Source: Prunella strophiata (taxonomy: Eukaryota; Chordata; Aves; Passeriformes; Prunellidae). Taken from it: a stretch of 64,000 nucleotides of DNA. Under the pieces are notes generated by a model. The model saw only the letters and a program-made list of their open reading frames with translations. It did no database searches and was not told where the DNA came from. Positions within the stretch are counted from its first letter, which is position 1. The number at the start of each line of letters is the position of its first letter. The DNA lies in the NCBI GenBank assembly GCA_036583965.1, contig JAZBQD010000005.1, positions 1,227,456-1,291,455 on the forward strand, in the 5' to 3' direction. Positions 11,590-21,524 of this stretch are shown here, piece after piece. A program made the position numbers and the translations under genes.

Positions 11590-11745
11590 TGGGTGGGGGA
11601 CACTGTCCAGGGATGGGGGGGACAACGTCCAGGGATGGAGGGACACTGTCCAGGGATGGGGGAACAATGTCCAGGGATGGAGGGACACTGTCCAGGGATG
11701 GGGGACACTGTCCAGGGATGGGGGGACAGGATCCAGGGACAGTGG
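11590..11745. repeat. Short minisatellite ACACTGTCCAGGGATGGGGG
   Basis: About eight 18-20 base units in the proposed NEUROD4 3' UTR. Confidence 0.85.
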
Positions 11746-11892
11746 TCCATTGCCCCATGATGGTGGCCCATCAGCCATGCCCAGCCCAGTCCCTTACCCA
11801 GGGTCACCACAGTCCAGCCAGGCCCTGTGGCCACCCCTCCACTGCTCCCCTCCTCCACCTCAGCCCTGCTGTGCCCCACAACTGACCTGGGA

Positions 11893-12660
11893 ACCTCGGG
11901 TGGGATCCCTCTGATCCCTCCCAGAATCCCAACGAGATTGGGATCCTGCTGATCTGATTGGGATCTCACTGATCCCTCCCAGAATCCCAATGGGATTGGG
12001 ATCCCCCTGATCTGGTTGGGGTCCCTCTGATCTGGTTGGGATCCCTCTGATCTGGTTGGGGTCCCCCTGATCTGGATTGGGATCCCTCTGATCCCTCCCA
12101 GAATCCCAACGAGATTGGGATCCTGCTGATCTGGATGGGATCCCACTAATGTGGACAGGATCCTGCTGATCTGGATTGGGATCTCACTGATCCCTCCCAG
12201 AATCCCAATGGGATTGTGATCCCCCTGATCTGGTTGGGATCCCCCTGATCTGGATTGGGATCCCTCTGATCTGGATGGGGTCCCCCTGATCTGGATTGGG
12301 ATCCCCCTGATCTGGTTGGGATCCCTCTGACCTGGATTGGGATCCCCCTGATCTGGATTGGGATCCCCCTGATCTGATTGGGATCCCTCTGATCTGGTTG
12401 GGATCTCTCTGATCTGACTGGGATCCCCCTGACCTGGATGGGATCCCCCTGATCTGGTTGGGATCCCTCTGATCTGACTGGGATCCCCCTGATCTGGATT
12501 GGGATCCCTCTGATCCCTCCCAGAATCCCAATGGGATTGGGATCCCATTGATCTGGTTGGGATCCCTCTGATCTGGATTGGGATCCCCCTGACCTGGTTG
12601 GGATCCCTCTGATCTGGATGGGATCCCTCTGATCTGGTTGGGATCCCCCTGATCCCTCCC
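11893..12660. repeat. Minisatellite TTGGGATCCCTCTGATCTGG
   Basis: About 38 units of 19-21 bases (TTGGGATCCC(C/T)CTGATCTG), broken about four times by a longer motif with CCCTCCCAGAATCCCAA. It lies in the proposed NEUROD4 3' UTR, so the transcript may carry it. Confidence 0.92.
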
Positions 12661-13373
12661 AAAACCCCACCTGGAGCAGGAGCCACCGACCCCCTCTCCC
12701 TTTGGGGGCCTCATCTCCTCTCAGTTCACGGCGTCCCCTCCCCTGCTCCGAGTCCTGAGCGCCAACAAAACCCTGTCTTAATTCCTGCTTTATTTATTAA
12801 TTACTGTCTGTGAGGAGTCCTAATTTATTTCCTCCTGTTTTCCATGGAAATCTGGGATGTGCCCAAGGTTTTCCCCCTCCCAGGCTCGTAGTGGGAATTC
12901 CCTGCCTGGAGACCTTGTGCTTTTTGCCGTGCTGGTGCTCCAGGGTTATTTATTAGCCATTATTTATTTAATTTATTTCCCTCACCACCTGATTTTTTTT
13001 TTTTTTTTCTGGTGATATTCCCCCCAATATTCCCATGTTTAATGCCAAATTCCATATTTTAATGCCCATTCCATGGGTTTGGGATCCTGCCAGCAGCTCC
13101 CAACTCCTCTGTGCATTTTGAGACGAGCAATAACTTTTAAATGCTATGCAACGATTTTATTTTGTTTTTCAAAGAAAATCCAGGCAACTATTTTTGATGT
13201 CCCACTGGCCTCGCGAGCCCAGTCAGCCAAATCTCCCTGGTTTTGTATAAAGTTGGGAATTTGGAGATGATTTGAGGTCCCTGCCCAGCCCCCAGGTCCT
13301 GGGGCTTCTTCCCTTTTGTACTGAAAATGTTTTATCCTTTTGTAAAGAGAGCAGATTTGGGGTTTTTAGCTCA

Positions 13374-13379
13374 AATAAA
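13374..13379 (+). terminator. Polyadenylation signal AATAAA of NEUROD4
   Basis: Canonical hexamer with a GT-rich element within 20 bases downstream. The minisatellite array begins about 150 bases later, marking the probable gene end. Confidence 0.6.
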
Positions 13380-13534
13380 GTCGTGGTCTTGTTTCAAGCA
13401 GCTTCGCCCCGGGGCTGTTGTCTCCTTTTTGGGGGGGCTGGGCTGAGGGTGGGGGGCTGCCAGAAGATCTGAGCCCCCTGTGCTGGGGTCCAGCCGGGAC
13501 CCCTGACCTTGGAGCGGGGCTCTGTGGGACTGGG

Positions 13535-15775
13535 GGGATTTGGGGTCCCAGGAATGGGGCAGAGCAGAGCCCTGGGGGTCTCAGGACTGATTTGGGGTCC
13601 CAGAAATGGGGCAGAGCAGAGCCCTGGGGGTACCAGGGGGAATTTGGGGTCCCAGGAATGGGGCAGAGCAGAGCCCTGGGGGTACCGGGGGGATTTGGGG
13701 TCCCAGGAATGGGGCAGAGCAGAGCCCTGGGGTCTCAGGACTGATTTGGGGTCCCAGGAATGGGGCAGAGCAGAGCCCTGGGGCTGCTGGGGGGATTTGG
13801 GGTCCCAGAAATGGGGCACAGCACAGCCCTGGGGGTCTCAGGACTGATTTGGGGTCCCAGAAATGGGGGCAGAGCAGAGCCCTGGGGGTACCAGAGGGAT
13901 TTGGGGTCCCAGGAATGGGGCACAGCAGAGCCCTGGGGGTCTCAGGACTGATTTGGGGTCCCAGGAATGGGGCAGAGCAGAGCCCTGGGGTCTCAGGACT
14001 GATTTGGGGTCCCAGGAATGGGGTGCAGGACTGATTTGGGGGTCTCAGGACTGATTTGGGGTCCCAGGAATGGGGGCAGAGCAGAGCCCTGGGGGTACCG
14101 GGGGGATTTGGGGTCCCAGGAATTGGGGCAGAGCAGAGCCCTGGGGTACCAGGACTGATTTGGGGTCCCAGGGATGGGGTGCAGGACAGCTCTGGGGGTA
14201 CCAGAGGGATTTGGGGTCCCAGGGATGGGGCAGAGCAGAGCCCTGGAGTCTCAGGACTGATTTGGGGTCCCAGAAATGGGGCAGAGCACAGCCCTGGGGG
14301 TACCGGGGGGGATTTGGGGTCCCAGGGATGGGGCAGAGGAGCAGAGCCCTGGGGGCTGCTGGGGGGATTTGGGGTCCCAGGGATGGGGGCAGAGCAATGA
14401 CCCTGGGGCTGCTGGGGGGAGTTGGGGTCCCAGAAATGGGGCACAGGACCACAGCCCTTGGGGGTCTCGACAGGACTGATTGGGGTCCCAGGAATGGGGC
14501 AGAGCAGAGCCCTGGGGGTCTCAGGACTGATTTGGGGTCCCAGGAATGGGGTGCAGGACAGCCCTGGGGGTACCGGGGGGGATTTGGGGTCCCAGGAATG
14601 GGGTGCAGGACTGATTTGGGGTCCCAGGGATGGGGCAGAGCAGAGCCCTGGGGGTCTCAGGACTGATTTGGGGTCCCAGGGATGGGGCAGAGCAGAGCCC
14701 TGGGGGTCTCAGGACTGATTTGGGGTCCCAGGGATGGGGCAGAGCAGAGCCCTGGGGCTGCTGGGGGGATTTGGGGTCCCAGGAATGGGGTGCAGGACTG
14801 ATTTGGGGTCCCAGAAATGGGGCAGAGCAGAGCCCTGGGGGTCTCAGGACTGATTTGGGGTCCCAGAAATGGGGCAGAGCAGAGCCCTGGGGGTACCGGG
14901 GGGGATTTGGGGTCCCAGGAATGGGGCAGAGCACAGCCCTGGGGGTCTCAGGACTGATTTGGGGTCCCAGGGATGGGGCAGAGCAGAGCCCTGGGGGTCT
15001 CAGGACTGATTTGGGGTCCCAGAAATGGGGCAGAGCAGAGCCCTGGGGGTCTCAGGACTGATTTGGGGTCCCAGAAATGGGGCAGAGCAGAGCCCTGGGG
15101 GTCTCAGGACTGATTTGGGGTCCCAGAAATGGGGCAGAGCAGAGCCCTGGGGGTCTCAGGACTGATTTGGGGTCCCAGGAATGGGGTGCAGGACTGATTT
15201 GGGGTCCCAGAAATGGGGCAGAGCAGAGCCCTGGGGGTCTCAGGACTGATTTGGGGTCCCAGAAATGGGGCAGAGCAGAGCCCTGGGGGTCTCAGGACTG
15301 ATTTGGGGTCCCAGAAATGGGGCAGAGCAGAGCCCTGGGGGTCTCAGGACTGATTTGGGGTCCCAGAAATGGGGCAGAGCAGAGCCCTGGGGGTCTCAGG
15401 ACTGATTTGGGGTCCCAGAAATGGGGCAGAGCAGAGCCCTGGGGGTCTCAGGACTGATTTGGGGTCCCAGAAATGGGGCAGAGCAGAGCCCTGGGGGTCT
15501 CAGGACTGATTTGGGGTCCCAGAAATGGGGCAGAGCAGAGCCCTGGGGGTCTCAGGACTGATTTGGGGTCCCAGAAATGGGGCAGAGCAGAGCCCTGGGG
15601 GTCTCAGGACTGATTTGGGGTCCCAGAAATGGGGCAGAGCAGAGCCCTGGGGGTCTCAGGACTGATTTGGGGTCCCAGAAATGGGGCAGAGCAGAGCCCT
15701 GGGGGTCTCAGGACTGATTTGGGGTCCCAGGAATGGGGCACAGCACAGCCCTGGGGGTACCGGGGGGGATTTGGG
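13535..15775. repeat. 52-base minisatellite (about 42 copies)
   Basis: The unit runs CAGAGCAGAGCCCTGGGGGT, CTCAGGACTGATTTGGGGTC, CCAGAAATGGGG, 52 bases. Copies before about 14,950 vary (CTGCTGGGGGG or GTACCGGGGGG replacing CTCAGGACTG). From about 15,000 to 15,720 they are almost identical, so the 3' half was homogenised more recently. Confidence 0.95.
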
Positions 15776-15944
15776 GAGCTGAGATTTGTCCCAGCTGCTC
15801 CACGGCGGGGACGGCGGGCCGGGCCTTCCTGCTTCACCCGGCTCCTCCCCCGCAGCACCCCCGGCTCGCCCCGTCCCTCCCCAGCTGCGCCCCCACCCCT
15901 CGGCAGCGTCTGGCGCCCGTGGGGGCGCGTCCCCCCCTAACCCT
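15776..15944. other. Single-copy island between arrays
   Basis: About 170 GC-rich bases with no recognised gene. They separate the 52-base array from the telomere-like motifs. Confidence 0.5.
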
Positions 15945-15983
15945 AACCCGTGTCCCCCCCGTGTCCCTCCCTAACCCTAACCC
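15936..15983. repeat. Telomere-like CCCTAACCCTAACCC motifs
   Basis: CCCTAACCCTAACCC appears twice (15,937-15,951 and 15,971-15,985), about 34 bases apart, each followed by GTGTCCCCCCC. This equals two telomeric hexamers per site, directly at the edge of the 11-base array. Confidence 0.8.
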
Positions 15984-17110
15984 GTGTCCCCCCCGTGTCC
16001 CCCCCGTGTCCCCCCCGTGTCCCCCCCGTGTCCCCCCCGTGTCCCCCCCGTGTCCCCCCCGTGTCCCCCCCGTGTCCCCCCCGTGTCCCCCCCGTGTCCC
16101 CCCCGTGTCCCCCCCGTGTCCCCCCCGTGTCCCCCCCGTGTCCCCCCCGTGTCCCCCCCGTGTCCCCCCCGTGTCCCCCCCGTGTCCCCCCCGTGTCCCC
16201 CCCGTGTCCCCCCCGTGTCCCCCCCGTGTCCCCCCCGTGTCCCCCCCGTGTCCCCCCCGTGTCCCCCCCGTGTCCCCCCCGTGTCCCCCCCGTGTCCCCC
16301 CCGTGTCCCCCCCGTGTCCCCCCCGTGTCCCCCCCGTGTCCCCCCCGTGTCCCCCCCGTGTCCCCCCCGTGTCCCCCCCGTGTCCCCCCCGTGTCCCCCC
16401 CGTGTCCCCCCCGTGTCCCCCCCGTGTCCCCCCCGTGTCCCCCCCGTGTCCCCCCCGTGTCCCCCCCGTGTCCCCCCCGTGTCCCCCCCGTGTCCCCCCC
16501 GTGTCCCCCCCGTGTCCCCCCCGTGTCCCCCCCGTGTCCCCCCCGTGTCCCCCCCGTGTCCCCCCCGTGTCCCCCCCGTGTCCCCCCCGTGTCCCCCCCG
16601 TGTCCCCCCCGTGTCCCCCCCGTGTCCCCCCCGTGTCCCCCCCGTGTCCCCCCCGTGTCCCCCCCGTGTCCCCCCCGTGTCCCCCCCGTGTCCCCCCCGT
16701 GTCCCCCCCGTGTCCCCCCCGTGTCCCCCCCGTGTCCCCCCCGTGTCCCCCCCGTGTCCCCCCCGTGTCCCCCCCGTGTCCCCCCCGTGTCCCCCCCGTG
16801 TCCCCCCCGTGTCCCCCCCGTGTCCCCCCCGTGTCCCCCCCGTGTCCCCCCCGTGTCCCCCCCGTGTCCCCCCCGTGTCCCCCCCGTGTCCCCCCCGTGT
16901 CCCCCCCGTGTCCCCCCCGTGTCCCCCCCGTGTCCCCCCCGTGTCCCCCCCGTGTCCCCCCCGTGTCCCCCCCGTGTCCCCCCCGTGTCCCCCCCGTGTC
17001 CCCCCCGTGTCCCCCCCGTGTCCCCCCCGTGTCCCCCCCGTGTCCCCCCCGTGTCCCCCCCGTGTCCCCCCCGTGTCCCCCCCGTGTCCCCCCCGTGTCC
17101 CCCCCGTGTC
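15984..17110. repeat. 11-base satellite GTGTCCCCCCC, about 100 near-perfect copies
   Basis: About 1.1 kb of an 11-base unit with essentially no variation. On the minus strand each unit has a G7 run, giving extreme G-quadruplex potential. All three plus frames and at least two minus frames are open through it (CPPRVPPVSPP, GGTRGGHGGDT), which is an artefact of a stop-free unit whose length is not a multiple of three. Confidence 0.98.
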
Positions 17111-17386
17111 CCCGCTGTCCCCCGGCCCCTCGCCGGCTGTGCCGGAGCCCGGGGGAGCCGCCGCCGCTCGGCCCGCAAGCTGCGCCCGGCTGGGCTGAGG
17201 GCGGGGGCTCTCCGGGGACCCCCGCAGCTGCAGCCGGGCCGGGGGGGCCCTGCGGGGCCGCTCCGAGCGAGCAGGAGGGGGAACGGGAGGGGGGACGGGG
17301 GAGCTCGTGTGTCCCAAAAAAAAAAAAGAGATTTAGGGACAGGGATGGGGACGCGGCGGGCGGGGATGGAGCAGCCTGGGATGGAT
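17111..17386. other. CpG-rich single-copy island
   Basis: GC-rich non-repeat sequence with an A11 tract near 17,317. No coding segment recognised. Confidence 0.5.
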
Positions 17387-17712
17387 TTACCTGGGCTGGA
17401 ATTACCTGGGCTGGATTTACCTGGGCTGGATTTACCTGGGCTGGATTTACCTGGGATGGAATTACCTGGGCTGGAATTACCTGGGCTGGATTTACCTGGG
17501 CTGGAATTACCTGGGCTGGATTTACCTGGGCTGGATTTACCTGGGCTGGATTTACCTGGGGTGGAATTACCTGGGCTGGAATTACCGCTGATTACCTGGG
17601 CTGGAATTACCTGGGCTGGATTTACCTGGGCTGGATTTACCTGGGCTGGATTTACCTGGGCTGGATTTACCTGGGCTGGGGGCTGGAATTACCTGGGCTG
17701 GATTTACCTGGG
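17387..17712. repeat. 15-base minisatellite CTGGGCTGGATTTAC
   Basis: About 21 units of CTGGGCTGGA(T/A)TTAC. It also reads as an open frame with repeated TWAGFTWAG, not regarded as coding. Confidence 0.95.
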
Positions 17713-18459
17713 AGGGGGCTCGCCCTGCCCCGCTCCAAGGTGTCACCAGCTGGGAGTGCACGGAGGGACACAAACAGAGGGTGTGACACAAACAGAGGGG
17801 TGTGACACAAACAGAGGGTGTGACACAAACCCGGGGCTGGGACACCCCTGTGAGCCCCCACACGCACCCACAGCCCCTTGCTGGGCACCCCCACGCCCCC
17901 CTGGCACCCCCCGGTGGCATCAGGACCCTCCCCATCGATGCCCTGGCAGCCCTGGGCTGAGTTCAGCGGCCGCTGCCCGCCGGGCCGAGGGTCCAGCTGT
18001 GCCCCCGGCCCCTCTCCCGCTGGCCGGGGGCCAAGCCCCCGCTCGGTGCCAGCTCCCCCGGGCGCGTGTGCCCCGACAGCCGGGGCAGCGCCCTTCCAGC
18101 AGCCCCGGCCCGTGCCAGCAGGGCGGGAGGCCGTGCCAGCCCCGCGCCGAGAGGGCACAGCTGGCCCCTGCTGGCGCGGGGAGGGGGCACCCGGGGGTGG
18201 GGGAGCCCCCCGTGTCCCCGCAGGACACCAGGACGGGGGGGTTGGCGCTGCTGAGGAGCTGGGGATGGGCACGCTCGCTGTGCCCAGCCTGGGGGCTGTG
18301 GGGAGGGTCCCTCGTCCTCTCTGGGGGTCCCTGGGCACCCTCGGCCCCCCCAGGGGTCCCACAGGTGGGGGGGAACACTGGGCAGGTGGGGGTGGGGGGG
18401 CAGCTTCCCCTCCCATCCCACCTGGGGAATTCCTGGGGGGGCATTGGGGGGTCCAGCCT
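17713..18459. other. Single-copy GC-rich region, no gene seen
   Basis: Apart from four short GTGACACAAACAGAGG units at about 17,785-17,830, this is non-repetitive sequence without recognisable exons on either strand. Confidence 0.5.
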
Positions 18460-18950
18460 GACCCACGGAGGGGACACTGTCCCATGGAGGGGACACACTG
18501 ACCCATGGAGGGGACACTGACCCACGGAGGGGACATCCTGACCCATGGAGGGGACACTGACCCATGGAGGGACACTCTGACCCATGGAGGGGACACTGAC
18601 CCATGGATGGACATCCTGATCCACGGAGGGGACACTGACCCATGGAGGGGACACTGACCCATGGAGGGACATCCTGACCCACGGAGGGGACACTGACCCA
18701 TGGAGGGACATCCTGACCCATGGATGGACATCCTGACCCATGGATGGACATCCTGACCCACGGAGGGGACATCCTGACCCATGGATGGACATCCTGACCC
18801 ATGGATGGACATCCTGACCCATAGAGGGGACATCCTGACCCATGGATGGACACTCTGACCCATGGAAGGACATCCTGACTTATGGAGGGACATCCTGACC
18901 CCCAGAGGGGACACTTTAACCCACGGAGGGGACACTCTGACCCCATGGAA
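18460..18950. repeat. Minisatellite GGACATCCTGACCCATGGAT
   Basis: About 24 units of 18-21 bases, (GGGGACACTGACCCATGGA) or (GGACATCCTGACCCATGGAT). Confidence 0.92.
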
Positions 18951-19547
18951 GGGACTCCCTGTCCCACCTGCCCCGTTTGGAACCAGCCCCCTGCCCCGGG
19001 GCTCTGGGCTCGGGGTCGCCCTGGTTTCCCTGGCAGGGTGGGGGTGCCCAGGGCAGGATAATTGCTAAGCCCCCCTAAAGCCCGGCTTTCAGGGCTGTAA
19101 TTCTGATATTTGCCTGTAATCTGATAACACCACTGGCCGTGAGCTCCCGCCGTGCCCGGCTCGGGAAACCGCGCGGATTTTCCCACTAAGCCGGGATGTC
19201 GGGCTGGGCTCTGCACTTAATCGTCTTTTCCCCGTGGGCACGGAGGATTTTGGCAAACAAACTTCTCCTGCTGCCTGGAGGGGGGAGAGGAGCTGCTGTG
19301 GGCCAGGGAGGAGGGAGGTGGTGGCACTCTGGTGGCCCTGGGGAGCCGGGATGGGCCAGGAGGGGACCGGGGGTTAAACGGGGTCGTGCCAGGCCGTGAC
19401 CCCCAGGTGCAAAGTCCCTGTCACTGTCACCCTGGTGGCCCTCAGTGGGTTCTTCTCTCCATCAGCTCGAGGAGTTGGTCCTGGATGTGGCTGTGAAGGT
19501 GGTGGGGGGCCTGTGTGGGGTGTCCCATTCCTGTGGCATCATCAGTC
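18951..19547. other. Single-copy island, possible conserved noncoding element
   Basis: 19,050-19,275 is less GC-biased than its flanks and holds AT-rich homeodomain-like motifs (GATAATTGCTAAG, CTGTAATCTGATAACACC, CACTTAATCG). It has no open coding sequence of interest. It might be a distal element of NEUROD4, but conservation cannot be tested here. Confidence 0.3.
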
Positions 19548-19975
19548 TGTCCGTCCATCCATGGATTCCATCCATCCATCATCCATCCATCCTTGTGTCC
19601 ATCCATCATCCATCATCCATGGATTCCATCCATCCATCCATCCATCCTTGTGTCCATCCATCCATCCATCCATCCATCCATCCTTGTGTCCATCCATCCA
19701 TCCATCCTTGTGTCCATCCATCCATCCATCCATCCATCCATCCATCCATCCATCCATCCATCATCCACCCATCCATCCATCTCCGTGTCTGTCTGTCCAT
19801 CCATCCATCCATCCATCCATGGATTCCATCCATCCATCCATCCATGGATTCCATCCATCCATCCATCCATCCATCATTTATCCATCCATCCATCCATCCA
19901 TCCATCCATCCATCCATCCATCCATCCTTGTGTCCATCCATCATCCATCCATCCATCCATCCATCCCTCCATCCC
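19548..19975. repeat. (CCAT)n microsatellite
   Basis: Long (ATCC)n run interrupted by CTTGTGTCCATC and GGATTC segments. A classic vertebrate tetranucleotide repeat. Confidence 0.97.
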
Positions 19976-20089
19976 CTGCATGCCGTGGTCCCCAGCCAGG
20001 GCAGGAGTTGTGCCCTGCGATGTCACCGAGGGCTGGGAGCACCAACTGTCCCCAAACCTGGCAGGGCTGGGATGGCATCAGGGCTGGGA

Positions 20090-20480
20090 GACCCCAGGGA
20101 CCCCATCCAGCCCCTTCCATGGCTGGGACACAGAGTTAGGGGACACCAGGGACCCCATCCAACCCCTTCCCTGGCTGGGACATGGAGTTAGGGGACACCA
20201 GGGACCCCATCCAGCCCCTTCCCTGGCTGGGACACAGAGTTAGGGGACACCAGGGACCCCATCCAACCCCTTCCATGGCCGGGACACAGAGCTGGGGGAC
20301 ACCAGGGACCCCACCCAACCCCTTCCATGGCTGGGACATGGAGTTAGGGGACACCAGGGACCCCATCCAGCCCCTTCCCTGGCTGGGACATGGAGTTAGG
20401 GGACACCAGGGACCCCATCCAACCCCTTCCATGGCTGGGACACAGAGTTAGGGGACCCCAGGAATCCCACCCAGCCCCTT
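20090..20480. repeat. 52-base minisatellite (about 7 copies)
   Basis: Units of GGGGACACCAGGGACCCCAT, CCAACCCCTTCCATGGCTGG, GACACAGAGTTA, spaced by 52 bases. The unit length equals that of the 13.5-15.8 kb array but the sequences are unrelated. Confidence 0.92.
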
Positions 20481-21524
20481 CCCTGGCTGGGACACGGGCA
20501 CTGGCAGCTGCCAAGGCAAACTCTCACAAAACCCCGAGCTCGGCTCTTTTTTCCTGCTCTAATTGAAGTTCAGGAAGCTCCCCTTTAATCCTCCCCAGAT
20601 AAACCAACAGCGCAGAGATTTGGAGTCGTTGACGAAGTCTCTGCTCGGGCGAGATTAGAGCTCGGCTTAGCGATGTTGCAGGAGGGTTTGGGGACGGTTT
20701 AATCAGAATTTGTACAGCAATAATCCCATCTTTAAACTCGTCCCCGGGCCAATCCCTCCCAAGTTGTCAGCGGGGGGAGTTTCCAGCCCGAATGAGTCGG
20801 GGGGAGTTCACAGAGGAGATCTGGGGGGGGTCTTGGGGGGAAATTCCTCCCTGTGAGGGGGGAGGGCCTGGCACAGGGTGCCCAGAGGAGCTGAGGGTCC
20901 CTGGGGGTGCCCGAGCGGGGACAAGGGGAGGTGACCCTGTGACCCTGCAGGGGTGGCACTGGACGGGCTTTAAATCCCTCCCCACCCATCCCTGGGCTGG
21001 AGCATCCCCGGCTTGGGTGATCCCCACAGAATCAAAACCACCCCGTGAAGTCAAACCAGCCCCGAGCCCCGGCTCCGCCATTCCCCCCCCAAAACCCTCC
21101 ACGAGCTCCTCTCCCGTGCCTCAGTTTCCCCCGGGGAATCACCGAGGCCTCGCCCGGCGGGGACGCGGCGGCTTTTGTGGCTCGGCGGCGCTTTCAGGGA
21201 GCACAAAGGGGCACAGATGGAGCCTTTCAGAGGGGAGCCGGGCTCCTTTCGCCGTCTGCCGCCGGGCGCTGCCTCCCGCCGCAATCCCCCTTAATTGAAT
21301 CCACACTTTCATAGCTCATTACCCCCCTGATGGATTGGATTAGCGGGGGCTGCGCCCGCCGGGGAACAGTTGGCTGCTCCGCGCCGCTCGGCGTCCCCGC
21401 GAGAGGTGCCAGGGGGCCCGGGGGCTGCCGGCCACGAGCGGCGGCGCGGGGGGCAACGGACGCGACCCCCGGCTTGGGGTTCCTCACCTCCGGGCCAGCT
21501 GCGGGCCAGCGGTGCCGGTTCCGG
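20481..21524. other. Single-copy region, possible regulatory islands
   Basis: Two stretches stand out as AT-richer than surroundings: 20,550-20,740 (TCTAATTGAAGTTC, GGTTTAATCAGAATTTGTAC) and 21,280-21,340 (CCCTTAATTGAATCC, CATAGCTCATTACC). CAGATGG (a NeuroD-type E-box) occurs near 21,213. No exon recognised. Confidence 0.3.

Larger units (their letters stand above)
11113..13395 (+). other. NEUROD4: NEUROD4 3' UTR and 3' end region
   Basis: No further coding sequence. AATAAA at 13,374-13,379 followed by a GT-rich stretch (TCGTGGTCTTGTTT) is the best polyadenylation site. ATTTA motifs cluster at 12,790-12,830 and 12,945-12,980 (TTATTTATTAATTAC, TTATTTAATTTATTT), which fits AU-rich control of mRNA stability. 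Two minisatellites lie within the proposed UTR. A UTR of about 2.26 kb is plausible for this gene. Confidence 0.6.

Noticed and set aside
15733..18520. Long PPVSPPCPPRV frames, which resemble a proline-rich protein
   Set aside because: Produced by an 11-base unit read in all three frames. It is nucleotide homogeneity, not peptide conservation.
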